From: Chitinophagaceae bacterium
GTDB lineage: Bacteria; Bacteroidota; Bacteroidia; Chitinophagales; Chitinophagaceae
DNA: 7,531 nucleotides
Direction: 5' to 3'
NCBI GenBank assembly: GCA_947463105.1
Contig: CANHSD010000134.1
Location: 1-7,531 of the forward strand
The notes below the pieces were generated by a model, which was not told where the DNA came from, made no database searches, and saw only the letters and a list, made by a program, of their open reading frames with translations. A program made the translations under genes and the position numbers. Numbering within the stretch: position 1 is the first letter of the stretch; every line of letters begins with the position of its first letter. Below, one piece after another: positions 5,474 to 7,531 of the stretch.

Positions 5474-6778
5474 ATGGACTATCAATCCTGCATAGAATAC
5501 CTCTATTCAAAGCTGCCCATGTTCAGCCGAACAGGAGCCGCAGCACTCAAGATGGACCTTTCCAATACGATTGCCCTGTGTGCAGCCTTGAACAACCCTC
5601 AGCAGCATTTCAAAACCATCCATGTAGCAGGAACGAATGGCAAAGGATCTGTTAGCCACATGCTGGCCTCCGTCATGCAGGAAGCGGGATTCAAAACCGG
5701 CCTCTATACGTCCCCACATCTAAAGGATTTCAGGGAGCGGATCAGGATCAACGGGGAGATGATTTCTACTGAACAGGTGGTCCATTTTACCGAAAACATC
5801 ACGCACCTGATTGAAGCGCTGGAACCTTCTTTTTTTGAAGTTACGGTGGCCATGGCTTTTGACCATTTTGCAAAGGAAAACGTTGAAGTGGCCATTATTG
5901 AAACAGGGCTGGGGGGCAGACTGGACAGCACAAATATCATCCATCCTGAAATGTCCATCATCACCAACATTGGACTGGACCATGTTCAATTGCTTGGAAA
6001 CACCCTTGGATTGATTGCAGGAGAAAAAGCAGGAATCATCAAAGCCAACGTTCCTGTAGTTATTGGACAAACCCATGCTGAAACTGCAACAGTTTTTGAA
6101 GATAAGGCAAGTCAACTGGATGCCCCCATTGTTTTTGCAGACGCCATCTGGAAAACTGCTGCGCAACCGGTAAGCCCAGGAATCATTTCAATTGAATTGA
6201 TTAGCATCAAAGATGAAACAGCCAGAAAATTCAATGCTGACCTCTCGGGCAATTACCAGGCTGAAAATATCCGCACCGTCATTACCGCGATTGATTGGCT
6301 GATTGAAAAGGGATGGGAAATAAAAGATGATGACATTCAAAGGGGCATCGCATTTGCCAAAAAAAATACGGGTCTACACGGAAGGTGGGAAGTGATCAAT
6401 TCCGCCCCCCTTTTGATCCTCGACGTTGCCCACAATACAGAAGGAATCAAGCAAGTGGTCCAACAAATCAATGCAACTGCATTTGAAAAACTTTTCATCA
6501 TCCTTGGCATGTCCAAGGATAAAGATGTTGAAGCTGTGATTGCCCAACTTCCTAAGCAAGCAATATACGGGTTCACACAAGCCCAGATACCAAGGGCACT
6601 CAGTACTGTGGAGTTGGAAAAAATGGCTACTGCAGCAAGTCTCAAAGGCCAATCGTATCCAGATGTCAATAGGGCTATTCAGGAGACACTTAAAATGGCA
6701 GGAGACAATGATCTTGTACTTGTGTGCGGCAGTGTTTTTGTTGTGGGTGAAATTGATCGTGAAAGTTGGTCTCAATAA
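5474..6778 (+). CDS. folC: Bifunctional dihydrofolate synthase / folylpolyglutamate synthase FolC
   Basis: FolC joins glutamate to dihydropteroate and extends the glutamate tail of folates, using ATP, in the cytoplasm. The protein has 434 residues from the chosen start, normal for the family. It shows the P-loop AGTNGKGSVSHM (G53-S59), TSPHLKDFRERIRING (79-94), E143 and GLGGRLDSTN (145-154), and the Mur-ligase-like segment TNIGLDHVQLLGNT with H170. It also has GEKAGIIK with K185, the residue usually carbamylated, then GLHGRWEV, DVAHNTEGI and a C-terminal CGSVFVVGE. The frame is open upstream to 5399, but that part overlaps the divergent glycosyltransferase. Homology starts at MDYQSCIEYLYSKLPMF, so the ATG at 5474 is the natural start. 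It has no good Shine-Dalgarno sequence, consistent with a near-leaderless message. Its last 7 bases overlap the convergent NUDIX gene. Bacteria with a single FolC usually have both activities; one activity alone cannot be excluded here. Confidence 0.96.
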   Translation: MDYQSCIEYLYSKLPMFSRTGAAALKMDLSNTIALCAALNNPQQHFKTIHVAGTNGKGSVSHMLASVMQEAGFKTGLYTSPHLKDFRERIRINGEMISTEQVVHFTENITHLIEALEPSFFEVTVAMAFDHFAKENVEVAIIETGLGGRLDSTNIIHPEMSIITNIGLDHVQLLGNTLGLIAGEKAGIIKANVPVVIGQTHAETATVFEDKASQLDAPIVFADAIWKTAAQPVSPGIISIELISIKDETARKFNADLSGNYQAENIRTVITAIDWLIEKGWEIKDDDIQRGIAFAKKNTGLHGRWEVINSAPLLILDVAHNTEGIKQVVQQINATAFEKLFIILGMSKDKDVEAVIAQLPKQAIYGFTQAQIPRALSTVELEKMATAASLKGQSYPDVNRAIQETLKMAGDNDLVLVCGSVFVVGEIDRESWSQ

Positions 6779-7323
6779 TTCAATTCCCCCAGCTTAGACA
6801 ATGCATAAAACAATGCAGTGGCATGCATGCTTTGCAGTATCTCATTTTTTTTCAAGAGGCTTTTGACTTCATCAATGCTGAGCAAGTGAATATCAATTTC
6901 TTCATTGGCGTCCAGTGATTGTGTTGCAACTTTTTCACCACCTGTTGCCAGGTAAAAATGCATCCAGTTGTTGTGCGTTGAGGGATTGGCGGAAGTCTTG
7001 CCAAGATATTGATATGACTCAAACTCATACCCCGTCTCTTCGCGTAGTTCCCTGGCAATGGCAGATTCAAGATCCTTGTCTTCCCTGTCTACGCATCCGC
7101 CTGGGATTTCCATCAGTGTCAGCCCACTTGCATGCCGATACTGCTTTTCAAAAATAAACTCGCCAGCCTTGGTCATGGCAACAGCAGTCACCCAATCAGG
7201 AAACTCATATACGTAATAAGGGTCGATGATTTTTCCATCTCCACGCATACAAGTATCCTTTCTGACAGTAAACCAAAGATCATTAAAAAGATAATCAGAC
7301 TTGAGCAGCTTCCATTCCATCAT
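6772..7323 (-). CDS. NUDIX hydrolase, ADP-ribose pyrophosphatase-like
   Basis: This 183-residue protein has a NUDIX domain, which hydrolyses a nucleoside diphosphate linked to another group using Mg2+. An N-terminal strand region (1-40) precedes the core. Then come FIFEKQYRHASG (56-67) and the NUDIX box at about 75-99, with GGCVD, RELREETGY and the metal-binding glutamates E92, E95 and E96. The QYRHA ... EIPGG arrangement is typical of ADP-ribose or nucleotide-sugar pyrophosphatases, which is my best guess for the substrate. The spacing between the glycines and REL is longer than the textbook G-x5-E-x7-RE form (E81 is followed by nine residues before R91). I believe this occurs in a known subgroup. 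Two adjacent ATG codons open the frame (7323 and 7320). The gene overlaps the 3' end of folC by 7 bases, convergently. The secreted-protein gene lies 28 bases upstream on the same strand. Confidence 0.9.
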   Translation of the reverse strand: MMEWKLLKSDYLFNDLWFTVRKDTCMRGDGKIIDPYYVYEFPDWVTAVAMTKAGEFIFEKQYRHASGLTLMEIPGGCVDREDKDLESAIARELREETGYEFESYQYLGKTSANPSTHNNWMHFYLATGGEKVATQSLDANEEIDIHLLSIDEVKSLLKKNEILQSMHATALFYALSKLGELNY

Positions 7324-7351
7324 CGCGGTACAATTAAAACAATAAAGACGA

Positions 7352-7531
7352 TCAGATCTTGATCACAGATTTCACCTGCTGAATAACCTGATTTTGTAGC
7401 CTGATGTAATACAGCCCTGCCGGAAGGTGCTCACCATCAAAATCAACCCTGAAGGTACCAGCTTCAAAATTCGCATCGATGAGTATCTTCACCAGACGGC
7501 CAGATGAATCCATTACCTGGATCATGGTATG
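7352..7531 (-). CDS. C-terminal end of a secreted protein with a type IX secretion sorting domain (runs off the right edge)
   Basis: The last 59 codons and a TGA stop (7354-7352) are visible on the minus strand, translated by hand. The sequence reads IQVMDSSGRLVKILID, then EAGTFRVDFDG, then LPAGLYYIRLQNQ, and ends QQVKSVIKI. This is the pattern of the type A C-terminal sorting domain of the Bacteroidota type IX secretion system: a small beta-sandwich with a D-x-x-G-R-L-V strand, a central Gly-rich turn, LPAG-[LV]-Y and a basic last strand. Such proteins cross the inner membrane by Sec and the outer membrane by the PorA/Sov-type machinery, and are then released or attached to the surface. The cargo domain lies beyond the window, so its activity is unknown. 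This is the strongest clue to the host phylum. The 28-base gap to the NUDIX gene would allow co-transcription, but functions do not suggest it. Confidence 0.85.
   Translation of the reverse strand, partial: HTMIQVMDSSGRLVKILIDANFEAGTFRVDFDGEHLPAGLYYIRLQNQVIQQVKSVIKI

Noticed and set aside
5720..6166. 148-codon open frame on the minus strand opposite folC
   Set aside because: It mirrors the conserved FolC coding sequence and has a Cys-, Asn- and Phe-rich translation without family features.
1..7531. tRNA, rRNA, CRISPR arrays, insertion sequences, phage or defence genes
   Set aside because: I looked for cloverleaf-like arms, regularly spaced repeats, transposase motifs and terminal repeats on both strands and saw none; the coding sequence is nearly continuous with ordinary core genes.

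Overview
The window reads as core chromosome of a member of the Bacteroidota. The clearest sign is the gene fragment at the right edge (minus strand, 7531 to 7352), which encodes the end of a type IX secretion C-terminal sorting domain. Several candidate promoters that resemble the Bacteroidota -7 element (TAnnTTTG) agree with this. I cannot resolve the genus. I see no RNA genes, insertion sequences, phage genes, CRISPR arrays or obvious defence genes.

Left part (1-2370): the N-terminal 152 codons of mutS run leftward off the edge. After a 173-base spacer, a rightward pair follows: a two-HKD phospholipase D family protein built like ClsB-type cardiolipin synthase, and a small FMN split-barrel protein of the pyridoxamine 5'-phosphate oxidase family. 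The 279 bases after that hold no convincing gene. They contain a 19-base palindrome, a hairpin with a T-tract on the minus strand, and a promoter-like element.

Middle (2649-3646): a 112-residue single-domain protein that looks like a histidine phosphotransfer (Hpt) domain points rightward. It ends 5 bases from the stop of a leftward NarL/FixJ-type response regulator. No histidine kinase is present, so the pair may be two parts of a dispersed phosphorelay. This is the most interesting arrangement in the window.

Right part (3713-7531): a leftward membrane glycosyltransferase (GT2) overlaps the start of rsmG (16S rRNA m7G methyltransferase), and the response regulator lies downstream of rsmG. 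The glycosyltransferase is divergent from folC (dihydrofolate/folylpolyglutamate synthase). Their start codons are only 28 bases apart, and that gap holds a perfect inverted repeat with a -7-like element on each strand. folC converges on, and overlaps by 7 bases, a leftward NUDIX hydrolase gene. Upstream of the NUDIX gene lies the secreted-protein fragment.

Most genes here are housekeeping or general metabolism. I found no convincing new multigene system. The points worth a second look are the Hpt/response regulator pair, the compact divergent promoter, the shared 13-base upstream element, the minus-strand terminator placed beyond the Hpt gene, and the G8 tract in rsmG.
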